A DNA stretch of 64,000 nt from Pseudomonas sp. GD04019 (GCF_029837695.1 NZ_JAOEEA010000001.1:310001-374000), one strand, 5' to 3'. Shown: positions 31,511 through 42,238, counted from the first letter of the stretch. Notes: a model not told the origin generated them from the letters alone. A program made the numbers and translations.

Positions 31511-31534
31511 GGACCTCATGGTAGGGGCAACTCG

Positions 31535-32248
31535 TTAAGCCCCGATGACCAGATCGAGGAAGCGCTGCAGCACCGCGCGCTGAGCCTCCAGATCGAAGTC
31601 TTCCACCCCGTCGACAATGGCATGATATTCCATCCGCAAAACCAGCGTAGTCAACACCTGCGCGTCCTCGAACGGCGCTGTGGAGCCCATGGCCCGCACC
31701 GCGCGCTCGGCGAAGCGGAAACGCAGGCTCTGGTGGGCGAGGAACAGCGGGCGCAGATCGGCGTTGGTCAGCGCCTCCTGGCGGAAGGCCAGCTCCACCA
31801 GCAGCTCGTCATCGTGGTCACGCATCTTGGCCTGGACATGGGCCACGGCCAGGTCGATGAAATGGCTGACCATTTCGCGGCGGGCGCCCGGGTCCTGCTC
31901 GATGGCCGCGGCGATGCGGCGGAAGTCCTCGTCCACCCCGGCCCACAGCGTCGCCAGGCTGGCCGAGCTACGTTTGACGAACAGCGCGAAGCTGTCGGCG
32001 ATCAGGTCCTGGATGTCATTGAAGTAGTAGGTGGTGGCCGACAGCGGCACGCCGGCCTCGGCGGCCACCGCGCGATGGCGCACGCCGCGCAGCCCCTCGC
32101 GAACGATAATGCGCAATGCCGCATCGAGAATGCTCAGGCGGCGCTGTTCGCTGCCCTGGCGACTGGCCTTGCGGCCGCGATACTGCACGGATTCGGCTAG
32201 GTCGCCGGCCAGTCTGACCGGGCATTCCGAGGCGGAGCTGAGGTTCAC
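31535..32248 (-). CDS. TetR-family transcriptional regulator
   Basis: 237 residues, starting at GTG 32248 with GAGGAA about 9 nt upstream. The N-terminal helix-turn-helix is RRLSILDAALRIIVREGLRG followed by AVAAEAGVPLSATTYYFND. The all-helical C-terminal part is typical of TetR ligand domains; the ligand is unknown. It lies upstream of the lipoprotein/QEGLA operon in the same direction but behind its own terminator. The same regulator lies beside lysS in P. aeruginosa. Confidence 0.88.
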   Translation of the reverse strand: MNLSSASECPVRLAGDLAESVQYRGRKASRQGSEQRRLSILDAALRIIVREGLRGVRHRAVAAEAGVPLSATTYYFNDIQDLIADSFALFVKRSSASLATLWAGVDEDFRRIAAAIEQDPGARREMVSHFIDLAVAHVQAKMRDHDDELLVELAFRQEALTNADLRPLFLAHQSLRFRFAERAVRAMGSTAPFEDAQVLTTLVLRMEYHAIVDGVEDFDLEAQRAVLQRFLDLVIGA

Positions 32249-32278
32249 TGCTGATGGTTCCTCGCACTGACTGAAGAT

Positions 32279-32313
32279 AAAAAACAGGGGCCTGCCGCGA
32301 CGGTAGACCCCTG
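32279..32313 (-). terminator. Terminator after lysS
   Basis: Minus strand CAGGGG...CCCCTG stem with a 17-20 nt loop, followed directly by TTTTTT. It lies about 67 nt beyond the lysS stop. Confidence 0.7.
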
Positions 32314-32379
32314 AGTTTCAAACAGCTAAGTGGCCAAGTGCCACTCTCACCTCGACGGTGCCCGTTCCAGAGCCTCCGA

Positions 32380-33882
<1,503 letters not shown>

Positions 33883-33945
33883 GTCGTCGTCATTTCCGTC
33901 ACGGTGTCGTTGCCGCCCTCGGCGCGAGGGCGGAATCGAAAGGTA

Positions 33946-35041
33946 TTACAGGCCTTGCTTGAGGCTGGCCTCGAGGTACTGGTCGAGGTCGCCATCGAGG
34001 ACCTTCTGGCAGTCGCTACGCTCGACGCCGGTCCGCAGATCCTTGATCCGCGAGTCATCCAGCACGTAGGAGCGGATCTGGTGGCCCCAGCCGATATCCG
34101 ACTTGGAGTCTTCCAGGGCCTGGGAAGCGGCGTTGCGCTTCATCATCTCCAGCTCGTACAACTTGGCCCGCAGCATCTTCATGGCGGTGTCCTTGTTGGC
34201 GTGCTGGGAGCGTTCGTTCTGGCAGGCCACCACGGTATTGGTCGGCACGTGGGTGATACGCACCGCCGAGTCGGTGGTGTTCACGTGCTGACCGCCGGCG
34301 CCGGAGGAGCGGTAGGTGTCGATGCGCAGGTCGGACGGGTTGATCTCGATCTCGACCTTGTCGTCGATCTCGGGGGAGACGAACACCGCCGAGAACGAGG
34401 TATGGCGACGGGCGCCGGAGTCGAACGGGCTCTTGCGCACCAGGCGGTGCACGCCGATCTCGGTGCGCAGCCAACCGAAGGCGTACTCGCCCTTGACGTG
34501 CACGGTGGCGCCCTTGATGCCGGCGACTTCGCCTTCCGACAGCTCGATGATGGTGGCATCGAAGCCGCGTTTGTCGGCCCAGCGCAGGTACATGCGCAGC
34601 AGGATATTGGCCCAGTCCTGGGCTTCGGTACCGCCGGAGCCGGCCTGGATGTCGAGGTAGGCGTTGTTCGGGTCCATCTCGCCGCTGAACATGCGGCGGA
34701 ATTCCAGCTTCTCGAGGATTTCGCGCAGGCGCTCGACCTCGGCGATGATGTCGTTCACCGCGCCTTCGTCGTTCTCTTCGGCGGCCATTTCCAGCAGATC
34801 CCTGGAATCGGCCAGGCTGCCGGTGAGGTCATCGATGGTTTCGACGATCTGCGCCAGCATGGCGCGCTCGCGGCCCAGGCTCTGTGCGTACTCGGGCTTG
34901 TTCCAGACGCTGGCATCTTCCAGCTCGCGGTTTACTTCGACCAGGCGATCATGCTTCTGATCGTAGTCAAAGATACCCCCGAATCGACAGGGTCCGCTCG
35001 GACAGGTCCTTGATGCTGTTGAGGATCGGATTGATTTCCAT
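33946..35041 (-). CDS. prfB: Peptide chain release factor 2, with programmed +1 frameshift
   Basis: Made from two frames. The first runs from ATG 35041 to an in-frame TGA at 34969-34967 (24 residues, ending RGYL). Translation then shifts +1 at CTT-TGA and continues with GAC at 34968 to the stop at 33946, giving 364 residues. It has the RF2 tripeptide SPF (in [12 protein letters not shown]) for UGA/UAA recognition and the GGQ loop ([10 protein letters not shown]). It is first in the prfB-lysS operon. It is not a pseudogene: the break lies at the universal autoregulatory site. Confidence 0.98.
34966..34980 (-). other. prfB programmed +1 ribosomal frameshift signal
   Basis: Minus strand GGGGGTATCTTTGAC. 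The G run acts as an internal Shine-Dalgarno, CTT is the slippery codon and TGA-C the weak stop, in the classical order and spacing. Low RF2 slows termination and favours the shift, which gives autoregulation. The base before the G run is C where E. coli has A. Confidence 0.97.
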
Positions 35042-35159
35042 GGTGGGCAGCACTCTCGGGCAAAGGCGCAGAACGACCGGCTCCGGCCCGTCGGAGCGGC
35101 GTTGCGCCTGGCTCGACCGGGCACGGCAGGGGCCGCGACCGCAAAGTTTCTGAAAAGCC

Positions 35160-35180
35160 GGCGAGTATACCCGACTCGCC
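35160..35180 (-). promoter_or_regulatory. Palindrome containing a -10-like TATACT upstream of prfB
   Basis: GGCGAGT and ACTCGCC (7-bp perfect arms) surround ATACCCG; the minus strand reads TATACT inside it. It lies about 120 bp before the prfB start. A promoter with an operator overlapping the -10 box is possible; no good -35 is visible. Confidence 0.35.
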
Positions 35181-35233
35181 GCGCCCTGGCAGCCCGCGCA
35201 CTGACCGGCGGGCCGCGCCCGCTCACGATCTAG

Positions 35234-35335
35234 TGAGCTAGAGACAAACGGGGGCGAGAGTGAGCGAAGAAGCGCAGTTTACAAGCGGTAAATGAGCAGT
35301 CTGAGAGAGCTTTCGCTCCCGTTTAGCCGACGCGC
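35234..35335. mobile_element. Second MITE-like element, related to 21436-21568
   Basis: Shares GAGCTAGAG at its left and the central GTTTAC-A-GTAAATGAGCAGTC motif with the element at 21436. Its own arms (AAACGGGGGCGAGAG at 35246-35260, and the reverse complement of 35309-35323) pair at 13 of 15 positions. So the family keeps its centre while the stem arms vary. It lies between the beta-barrel gene and the prfB promoter region. The rest of 35042-35358 holds no gene. Confidence 0.6.
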
Positions 35336-35358
35336 AGCAGGTCGTGTGTGGGCGCCCC

Positions 35359-36291
35359 TCAGAATTTCACGCTCAGCCGCGCCGCCAGGGCGTTGTCGCG
35401 GGCATCCTCGGCGTAGTGGCCGGCGTAGGTCAGGCCGAGATAGCAGCGCTCGCTCAGCTCGTGATCCAGGCTCAGGTCCAGGCGCAGGGTGCTGCGTTCG
35501 AACTCGCGACCCTGCAGGCGCAGCGCGTCGCCCTCCTCGCTCCAGGCGCGACTGGCCAGCCGGTCGCCGCCCAGGTCCTGACGCAACGCCAGGCTGGCGC
35601 GGCCGACCCACTTGCGCTGCTGCACATACCAGGGCGCGGCCAGACGCCAACCGAGAGTCAGATAGCCGCTCTCCTCGTCCGCGCCGGGCAGACGCAGGCC
35701 GCGCTCGCGCTGGCTGGGCGCATCCAGCTGCACATAAGCCAGGCCGGCGAAGGGCTCCAGGGTGAAATCGCGGAAATCCAGGGCCAGGCTGCTCTCACCG
35801 AACAGCTGCCAGCTGCGCGCCCGCTCGCCCCGCTCCAACTCGTGCCAGCTCTGCAGCGCACCGAGCTTGAAGCCCAGCTGGTTGTAGATGCGCGTGGCGG
35901 CGTACAGGCCCAGGTGCGTGCTGTCGCTGTCGGCATGGCCGGCATCATCCTTCAGGCGGGTGCGGGACACCCCGGCCAGCACGCCGCCGATCCACTGCCC
36001 GCCCAGTGGCCGATCCAGGCCGAGCAGCAGTCCCTCGCCGTTACGCTGCAAACCGCCATCCCAGGCACCATCGATGCCGTAGGCGCGCGACCAGAGCGGC
36101 CAGTCGCCTTTCTGCGCCTGCTTCTCACGGAAGGCGAAACGCACCTGCTGCAGACGATCCAGCGCCGCCTCGCGCGGCAGGCGGCTGTCGTCCAGCAGCA
36201 GTGCGCGCTGATCGAGCAGCAGATCGTCGGCCAGCGCGGCCTGGCCGATCAGGGCCAGCACCATCGCGCTCAGTGTCGTTCGCCTTGCCAT
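35359..36291 (-). CDS. Stand-alone autotransporter-type outer-membrane beta-barrel protein
   Basis: 310 residues from ATG 36291, with a signal peptide (TTLSAMVLALIGQAALA, cleavage before Asp-Asp). After a short helix-like linker (about residues 25-55) the rest is an autotransporter beta-domain-like barrel with alternating strands (WIGGVLAGVSRTRL, HLGLYAATRIYNQLG, and others). It ends in Val-Lys-Phe, the C-terminal aromatic recognised by the BAM complex. No passenger domain is present. It lies 32 bp after the exosortase gene in the same direction, so it is probably the third gene of that operon. Confidence 0.8.
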   Translation of the reverse strand: MARRTTLSAMVLALIGQAALADDLLLDQRALLLDDSRLPREAALDRLQQVRFAFREKQAQKGDWPLWSRAYGIDGAWDGGLQRNGEGLLLGLDRPLGGQWIGGVLAGVSRTRLKDDAGHADSDSTHLGLYAATRIYNQLGFKLGALQSWHELERGERARSWQLFGESSLALDFRDFTLEPFAGLAYVQLDAPSQRERGLRLPGADEESGYLTLGWRLAAPWYVQQRKWVGRASLALRQDLGGDRLASRAWSEEGDALRLQGREFERSTLRLDLSLDHELSERCYLGLTYAGHYAEDARDNALAARLSVKF

Positions 36292-36323
36292 ATCCGCCCT
36301 CCCGCTGGACTGGCGGGAGTCTA

Positions 36324-37679
36324 TCAGGGCAGTGGCTGCGCCGTGGTCACCGCCAGCCAGGGCCCGCGCGACTCGCCGGCCAGGGCGCTCCAGTACCAGG
36401 CCGAGTGGTCGCTGAAGCTGATTCCAGCGGCATCCTCGATATATTCGCAGACCCGCAGCGGGCCGCCCGGGCCCTCGGCGACGAAGCAGCGCTGCACACC
36501 GGAAGCGGCAACGCGCCGCTCCAGCGCCTGCGCACCGATGCGATAACCGAGCCCGCGAAAACAGTCTGCCGCCGGGTGCAGCTTGCGCGTCGGCCGGGTG
36601 ACATGCCGCAGGCTGATGATCCGTTCGCCGTCGCTGAAACGGCCGATGGCGCCGGGAAACTGCGCAGCAAAACTCAGCTCCACCGGCGACAGCGCCAACG
36701 GGCGCAACTCGCGGCCGGCAAAGTAATGCGGCCATTCGTGCGAGCGAACCAGCGGCTGCGCCGGCTCCGCCTGCCCCTGCAACAGCGGCCAGCCACCCAG
36801 ACAGAGAAACACCAGCGCCAACGACGCCTGCCAGAGGCCCGCTGCGGCGACTACCGGAGCCCGCACCGGAAGCGGCGCCGCTTGCCACACGCCGGCGCCG
36901 ACGATGCGCAGCACCAGGGCGCAGACCACGCCGAACACCAGCAGGCCGATACCTTCGTGCATCCAGCTCGGCCAACCCAGGCGGCCGGTTTCCTGTAGTA
37001 CCAGCAGACTATTGCGCAGGATATTGCCGACCAGCACCAGCGCGCCGAGCAGCGGAATCCTGCGCAGCAGCAGGCGGTCCGGCAGGCGCAACCAGGCGGC
37101 GGTGGCGAAGGCGGTGAAATAGGCGACCCAGGCCATCTGGATACCGGAACACGGGGCATCGACCATCACCAGTTGCCCGCCCACCTCCAGCGCGCAGCCC
37201 TGACGCAGAGTCTCCAGCCCGCCAGCGCGCAGCAGCCAGACACTGGCCTCGGCGGTCAGCACGCGCAGCGGATAGCCCAGATAGAACTGCAAGGAGGACA
37301 GCAACGGCAGCGCCAGCAACCCCAGGCCGAACCAGGCCAGGCGCGGCTGCCCGGCGCTGCGCAGCGCCATGGCCACGCCGAGCACCGCCAGCACGCCCAG
37401 CGCGGCGCGGGGCAGCGGCGGCCAGAACCCCTGGCTGAGCACCGCCAAGGCGGCCAACACGACCGCCGCCAGCAGCCAGCCCACGCGCGGTGCGTCAAGA
37501 AAGCCGGTGCGCTCGCGCCACAGCACCAGCAGCAATGCGCCCAGCGCGACGATGCCGTAGGGGTCATCCGAGCCATCGCTCAGGCGCCGCGCACTCCACA
37601 GCCATAGCGGCCACAGCGCGGCGCTCGCCAGCAGCAGCCAGAGCCAGGCCGGCAGGCGCGGCAGCTGGTCAGTGCGCAT
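36324..37679 (-). CDS. Exosortase fused to an EpsI-like C-terminal domain
   Basis: 451 residues. The first ~280 form about eight membrane helices carrying the exosortase triad: Cys177 in VDAPCSGI, Arg222 in GNILRNS and His241 in WMHEGIG. The C-terminal ~120 residues (KLHPAADCFRGLGYRIG and after) resemble EpsI/DUF3485-type exosortase accessory domains. Exosortases recognise PEP-CTERM tails and are thought to cleave and re-attach them. The gene overlaps the upstream VIT/VWA gene by 11 nt. That gene encodes a PEP-CTERM-like tail, so this is probably a single-substrate enzyme. Confidence 0.88.
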   Translation of the reverse strand: MRTDQLPRLPAWLWLLLASAALWPLWLWSARRLSDGSDDPYGIVALGALLLVLWRERTGFLDAPRVGWLLAAVVLAALAVLSQGFWPPLPRAALGVLAVLGVAMALRSAGQPRLAWFGLGLLALPLLSSLQFYLGYPLRVLTAEASVWLLRAGGLETLRQGCALEVGGQLVMVDAPCSGIQMAWVAYFTAFATAAWLRLPDRLLLRRIPLLGALVLVGNILRNSLLVLQETGRLGWPSWMHEGIGLLVFGVVCALVLRIVGAGVWQAAPLPVRAPVVAAAGLWQASLALVFLCLGGWPLLQGQAEPAQPLVRSHEWPHYFAGRELRPLALSPVELSFAAQFPGAIGRFSDGERIISLRHVTRPTRKLHPAADCFRGLGYRIGAQALERRVAASGVQRCFVAEGPGGPLRVCEYIEDAAGISFSDHSAWYWSALAGESRGPWLAVTTAQPLP

Positions 37680-39666
37680 GGCTGCGGCGCCGGCTCGCCC
37701 AGAACATGCCCAGCGCGGCGACCAGCAGCATGGCCCAGGCCGCCGGCTCTGGAGTGCTCGGCACCAGCGCGCCGATCGCCTGATTGCTCACTCCTTGCGG
37801 CAGCGGCAACGGCTGCTGGACCTTGGCCGCCGCGCCCGGCTGCGGATTGCGCACTTCGTCATCCACCGCGACGAACGAGGTATAGGGCGTCAGCAACCCA
37901 TACTTGAGGCCGAGGTCGAGAATCGCCTGGCTGTGCTCGTAGCCACCCTCCAGGGTTTCCTGGTCCACCAGCGTGGTCACCCGGCGGCGCGCCCACAAAT
38001 GGGTCAGCGCCTGGCTGTCCTTGCGCACCTCGGCCGCGACTATCGGCACCTCGGCCTGGAAGAACCCCTGGCTGCCATGTCCCTCCACCCGCAGTCGCCC
38101 CTGGGCCGGACCGCGCCACTTGCCGAACACCGCCAGCGGGCGCTCGGCGAACAGGTCCGGCAGTAGCGCCGGCTCCACGTCGTACACATCCAGGCCTTCG
38201 AAGGTCAGCTTCGGGCTGGCCAGCAGCGGTGCATCGATCATCCGCCGCAGACGCTCGGCCTCCTGCTGCGCCGACTCGGCATCCAGCACAACGAACGGCT
38301 CGCCCTGACCCGCGCGGGCCAGCCCCTCGATCAGCTGGCGATTGACCGAACTGCCAATGCCGAAGGCGAACAGGTTGGCCTTGTCTAGGTTCTCGCGCAC
38401 CAGCCGGAAGGCCTCCCGCTCCACCGCCACGAAACCATCGGTAACCACCACGAAGCTGCGCGAGCGCTCGGCATCCACCGGTATCGCCAAGGCCTGGCGC
38501 AGCGCCGGCAACAGTTCGGTGCCACCGGAGCCCATCTGCGTGTCGAGCAGCGCCAGCGCCGTCTCGATATTTTCTTCGGTGGCCGGCTGCGACTGCGGCG
38601 CCAGCATGCTGCTACTGCCGGAGAACAGCAGGACGTTAAAGCTGTCGGCCGGGCGCAGGCCGCCGATCAGCTTGCGCAGCAGCTGCTTGGCGGTATCCAG
38701 CGGGAAGCCGTGCATCGAGCCGGAGATATCCACCACGAAGATGTACTCGCGCGGCACGATCAGGCTGCTCGGCGCCTGCTTGGGCGGTGCCACCAGGGCG
38801 AGAAAGAAGTTCTCCTGCTCGCCTTCGCTGAGCAGCACGCCGCTCTGGAAGTCGGCGCCAGACAGGCGATAGTCGAGCACGAAGTCGCGATTGTTCGCCG
38901 GCCGGCCGTCGTCGCCCAGGCTCAGGCGCAGCCGGTTGGCCTCCACCTGTTCACGTTGCAGCGCGTGGCTGGGCGAGGCGACGTCCGCCAGCGGCGTCGG
39001 CGCCATCATGTCGATGGCGAGACTGAAGCCGGCACTCGATGGCACGCCCTCGCCCAGATGAGCGGTGGCGATCCATGGCTCGACCTTGTGGCTCGCGCTG
39101 CCCGGCTTGCCGTTGTAGCGCGGCCCGACCACCGTCGGGAAGACGAAGCGATAGACGCCCTCCTCCGGCAACAGCAGCTCGGTGTAGCGCAGCTCCACAT
39201 CGACCTCATCGCCCGGCAGGATGTTGGCCACCTGCATCTGGAACACGTTCTCGCGCTGCTGCTCCAGCAGCGCCGCGGTCTTGCCGGCGCTCTTGGCCTG
39301 CTGGTACTCCACCTTGGCCTTCTGCTTCTCGCGGATCTGCGCACGCAGCTCGCGCTCGCCCAGGCGCACGGTCATGCCGTACACCGCCGCGCGGGTCGAG
39401 CCGGGGAACACATAGCGCGCCTCCAGCGCCTGCTGGCCCTCGTTGCGATAGCGCTGCACCACGCGCACATCGGCCATCACGCCGAGAATGCGCACCTGCA
39501 CATCGGTGGACTTCAGCGGCAGGGCGTCCACCACGCCATCGCCGCCCTCCACCGCGAAGTAAGGGCTCTCGCCCTGATCCTGCTGCGCCGCCACCAGCGT
39601 CGAACAACCCAACAGCACCAGCCCCAGGGCCGTCCGCAGAGCCCGCCTACCTATTCCCGGCAACAT
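37669..39666 (-). CDS. VIT and VWA domain protein with PEP-CTERM-like sorting tail
   Basis: 665 residues from ATG 39666 (GGGAGG ribosome-binding site). Signal peptide at residues 1-28; VIT domain (about 40-180, with RYVFPGSTRAAVYGM); VWA domain (about 310-480) with an intact MIDAS motif FVVDISGSMHG; then a beta-rich region. The last ~28 residues read TPEPAAW, a hydrophobic helix (AMLLVAALGMFWA) and SRRRSHAH: the Pro-Glu-Pro motif, helix and basic end of a PEP-CTERM signal. The layout resembles 'marine proteobacterial sortase target' and inter-alpha-trypsin-inhibitor-like proteins. Likely a surface or envelope adhesion factor processed by the adjacent exosortase. Confidence 0.88.
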   Translation of the reverse strand: MLPGIGRRALRTALGLVLLGCSTLVAAQQDQGESPYFAVEGGDGVVDALPLKSTDVQVRILGVMADVRVVQRYRNEGQQALEARYVFPGSTRAAVYGMTVRLGERELRAQIREKQKAKVEYQQAKSAGKTAALLEQQRENVFQMQVANILPGDEVDVELRYTELLLPEEGVYRFVFPTVVGPRYNGKPGSASHKVEPWIATAHLGEGVPSSAGFSLAIDMMAPTPLADVASPSHALQREQVEANRLRLSLGDDGRPANNRDFVLDYRLSGADFQSGVLLSEGEQENFFLALVAPPKQAPSSLIVPREYIFVVDISGSMHGFPLDTAKQLLRKLIGGLRPADSFNVLLFSGSSSMLAPQSQPATEENIETALALLDTQMGSGGTELLPALRQALAIPVDAERSRSFVVVTDGFVAVEREAFRLVRENLDKANLFAFGIGSSVNRQLIEGLARAGQGEPFVVLDAESAQQEAERLRRMIDAPLLASPKLTFEGLDVYDVEPALLPDLFAERPLAVFGKWRGPAQGRLRVEGHGSQGFFQAEVPIVAAEVRKDSQALTHLWARRRVTTLVDQETLEGGYEHSQAILDLGLKYGLLTPYTSFVAVDDEVRNPQPGAAAKVQQPLPLPQGVSNQAIGALVPSTPEPAAWAMLLVAALGMFWASRRRSHAH

Positions 39667-39856
39667 ATCCACCTCCCGCTCACGATTGCTGATGGCGGGA
39701 TGCTGCGAGCGCAGAGTGTGAAAAGTTTGAAGATTGCGTGGGCTTTATGTGGAATGCTCGCCGAGCGGCCTGAACTACCCTGAAAAAAGGCCCGACACCC
39801 CGCTATGGCCCGCGCCAGGGCGAACCGCCACCGTCACGCATTCGGAGTCGCCGTTC

Positions 39857-41488
39857 ATGCGCCCAGCCTTCAGTCTGCGCAGCCATATCGCCCTGCTCAT
39901 CGCCCTGTTGGTGACCCTGCTCAGCTGGCTGCTCGGCACCCTGATCGGCAACGACTCCAGCCAGCGCATCCGCGAGGAAGTCGGCCGTGACCTGGTAGAA
40001 GTGTCGCTGCAGATGATCGACCGCCTGGACCGCGACATGGCCAGCCGCGCCGCCTACCTGCAGGTGCTCGGTAGCCTGAATGTACTGCGCCAGCCGGACG
40101 ACGCCGGGCAGATCCGCGAGCTGCTCGACCGCCTCAAGCAGGAGATTCCCAGCATCGCCTGGATCGGCTTCACCGATCCCAAGGGCACCGTGCTGGCCGC
40201 CAGCGGCGGCATCCTCCAGGGCGCCAGCCTGGCCCAGCGCCCGGTGTATATCCAGGGCTACCGCGGCCTGTTCATCGGCGATGTGCACGAGGCCGTGCTG
40301 CTGGCCAAGCTGCTGCCCAATCCGAGCGGCGAACCGATGAAATTCGTCGACATCAGCCTGCCGGTGTACGGCCCGAACGACAAACTGGCCGGGGTGCTGG
40401 CGACCCACCTGTCCTGGACCTGGGCAGACGAGGTGCGCCGCTCGCTGGTCGAACCCATCCAGCAGCGTCGCAACGTGGAGTTTCTGATCCTCGGCCGCGA
40501 CCACACGGTGCTGCTCGGTCCCAAGGCCATGATTGGCCAGCGCCTGGAACTGAGTGCCCTCGAGCGCCCTCTCGCCAAGGACGGCCAGTGGGCCGTACAA
40601 CGCTGGCCGGACGGCCAGGAGTACGTCACCGGTTTCGCCGCCAGCCATGGCTACCAGGGTTACGCCGGCCTCGGCTGGATCGTGGTGGCGCGACAATCGC
40701 TGGACGAAGCCTACGCGCCGGCCCGGGCGCTGAGCCGCAACATCGTGCTGTGGGGCGTCGGCCTGGCGCTGCTGTTCGCCGCCACCGGCTGGCTGCTGAC
40801 CGGCTATTTCACCCGCCCGCTGCGCCAGATCGCCGAGGCCGCCGACCGCCTCAGCGCCGGGCAGATCGCCGAGATCCCCGATCTCGACAGCCCGCGCGAG
40901 ATCGCCGTGCTAAGCCAGTCGATCCGCCAACTGGTGGAGAGCCTGACCCATCAGCAGAACGCCCTCGGCCTGATGGAGAACAAGGCCCACAGCGACCCAC
41001 TGACTGGCCTGGCCAACCGTGCCGCGCTGGAGAAATTCCTCATGCTGGGCAAGCAACGCGAAGGCTGCCTGGCCCTGCTCTATCTCGACCTGGACGGCTT
41101 CAAGCCGGTCAACGACAAGCTCGGCCACGCTGCCGGCGACCAGTTGCTCAGACACGTGGCCGTGCGCCTGCGCGGCTGCGTGCGCGACGGCGACATGGTG
41201 GCACGCCTGGGCGGCGACGAGTTCGTGCTGGTGCTACAGGTGCAGGAAGAGGAAGCGCAGGCGCGCATTCGTCACGTGGCCGAGCGCGTGCTGCATGGCC
41301 TGCAGCAGCCGGTGCGGATCGACGAACAGGAAGTCAGGATTGGCTGCAGCATCGGCGGCGCCCTGTGGCCGCTGGACAATCCCGAGCTGGAGAGCGTGCT
41401 GGAGATGGCCGACCAGGCGCTGTACCGCGCCAAGCATGCCGGGCGTAACCGCGCGGAGTTCCAGGACACAGCCCAGAACCCCGCGTAA
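39857..41488 (+). CDS. Membrane diguanylate cyclase (dCACHE-HAMP-GGDEF)
   Basis: 543 residues from ATG 39857. Transmembrane helix at about 10-30; periplasmic double-CACHE sensor region (about 40-285); second transmembrane helix (about 292-312); HAMP (about 313-365); GGDEF domain with LGGDEFVLV. An inhibitory RxxD site (RDGD) lies five residues before the GGDEF. It should make c-di-GMP in response to an extracytoplasmic ligand and be feedback-inhibited. Divergent from the VIT/exosortase operon across 190 bp, which makes a regulatory link to surface adhesion attractive but unproven. Confidence 0.92.
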   Translation: MRPAFSLRSHIALLIALLVTLLSWLLGTLIGNDSSQRIREEVGRDLVEVSLQMIDRLDRDMASRAAYLQVLGSLNVLRQPDDAGQIRELLDRLKQEIPSIAWIGFTDPKGTVLAASGGILQGASLAQRPVYIQGYRGLFIGDVHEAVLLAKLLPNPSGEPMKFVDISLPVYGPNDKLAGVLATHLSWTWADEVRRSLVEPIQQRRNVEFLILGRDHTVLLGPKAMIGQRLELSALERPLAKDGQWAVQRWPDGQEYVTGFAASHGYQGYAGLGWIVVARQSLDEAYAPARALSRNIVLWGVGLALLFAATGWLLTGYFTRPLRQIAEAADRLSAGQIAEIPDLDSPREIAVLSQSIRQLVESLTHQQNALGLMENKAHSDPLTGLANRAALEKFLMLGKQREGCLALLYLDLDGFKPVNDKLGHAAGDQLLRHVAVRLRGCVRDGDMVARLGGDEFVLVLQVQEEEAQARIRHVAERVLHGLQQPVRIDEQEVRIGCSIGGALWPLDNPELESVLEMADQALYRAKHAGRNRAEFQDTAQNPA

Positions 41489-41491
41489 ACC

Positions 41492-42238
41492 TCAGTTGAC
41501 CACCAGCTCCTGGCGCACCTGGGCTTCCAGCTCGGCCTTGAGCGAGGGCTCCAGCTTGAGCTGGCGGGCCAGCTCCTCCAGATAGGCGCGCTCCATGAAG
41601 TGCTCCTCGTCCACCATCAGCACGCTGGCGATGTACATCTCCGCGGCCATCTCCGGGGTAGTGGCGGCGCGTGCCACCTCACCCGGATCGAGCGGTTTGT
41701 TCAGCTCGGCATCCAGCCAGCGCATCAGCTCGGGGTCGTTGGACAGCGCGCCGATCTGCTCCTCGATCAGTTGGCGCTCCTTGGCGTCCACATGACCATC
41801 GGCCTTGGCCGCCGCCACCAGCGCCTTAAGGATGGCCTGGCTGTGCAACTCGGCCTGGGGCGCCGGCAGACGGTCGACGGTCTGCGGCTCGACGCGCGGC
41901 TGCGCGGTGCCCTGCTGCTGGGCCTGCCAGTTGCCATAAGCCTTATAGGCGATCACCCCGAGGGCAGCCAGGCCACCGTAGGTCAGCGCCTTGCCACCCA
42001 GCTTGCGCGCGCTCTTGTTGCCCAGCAGCAGGCCCAGGGCACCGGCCGCCAGAGCGCCACCGCCGGCGCCCTTGAGCAGGGTGCCGAGATCGCCACCACC
42101 CTTGACACCGCCGCTCGCGCCGCCGGCAAGGCCGCCGAGCAATCCGCCCAGGCCGCCGGATGACGATGAGCCGGACTTCTGCTGCAGCAGGTCCTGGCCG
42201 GATTTGAGCAATTGGTCGAGCAGTCCACGAGTATTCAT
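41492..42238 (-). CDS. DUF533 (YebE-like) membrane protein with TerB-like C-terminal domain
   Basis: 248 residues. A glycine-rich N-terminal part (GGLGGLLGGLAGGASGG) precedes one or two hydrophobic segments (about 58-100). A helical TerB-like domain follows (LKALVAAAKADGHVDAKERQLIEEQ), and the C-terminus is conserved. YebE in E. coli is an envelope-stress (Cpx/Rpo) target; function unknown. It converges with the diguanylate cyclase, with 3 bp between stop codons. Confidence 0.88.
   Translation of the reverse strand: MNTRGLLDQLLKSGQDLLQQKSGSSSSGGLGGLLGGLAGGASGGVKGGGDLGTLLKGAGGGALAAGALGLLLGNKSARKLGGKALTYGGLAALGVIAYKAYGNWQAQQQGTAQPRVEPQTVDRLPAPQAELHSQAILKALVAAAKADGHVDAKERQLIEEQIGALSNDPELMRWLDAELNKPLDPGEVARAATTPEMAAEMYIASVLMVDEEHFMERAYLEELARQLKLEPSLKAELEAQVRQELVVN

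Noticed and set aside
33946..35226. prfB as a frameshifted pseudogene, or a longer 426-codon version starting at 35226
   Set aside because: The break is the programmed +1 site and the joined product is a normal 364-residue RF2. The longer upstream frame reads through the promoter region and has no RF2 sequence.
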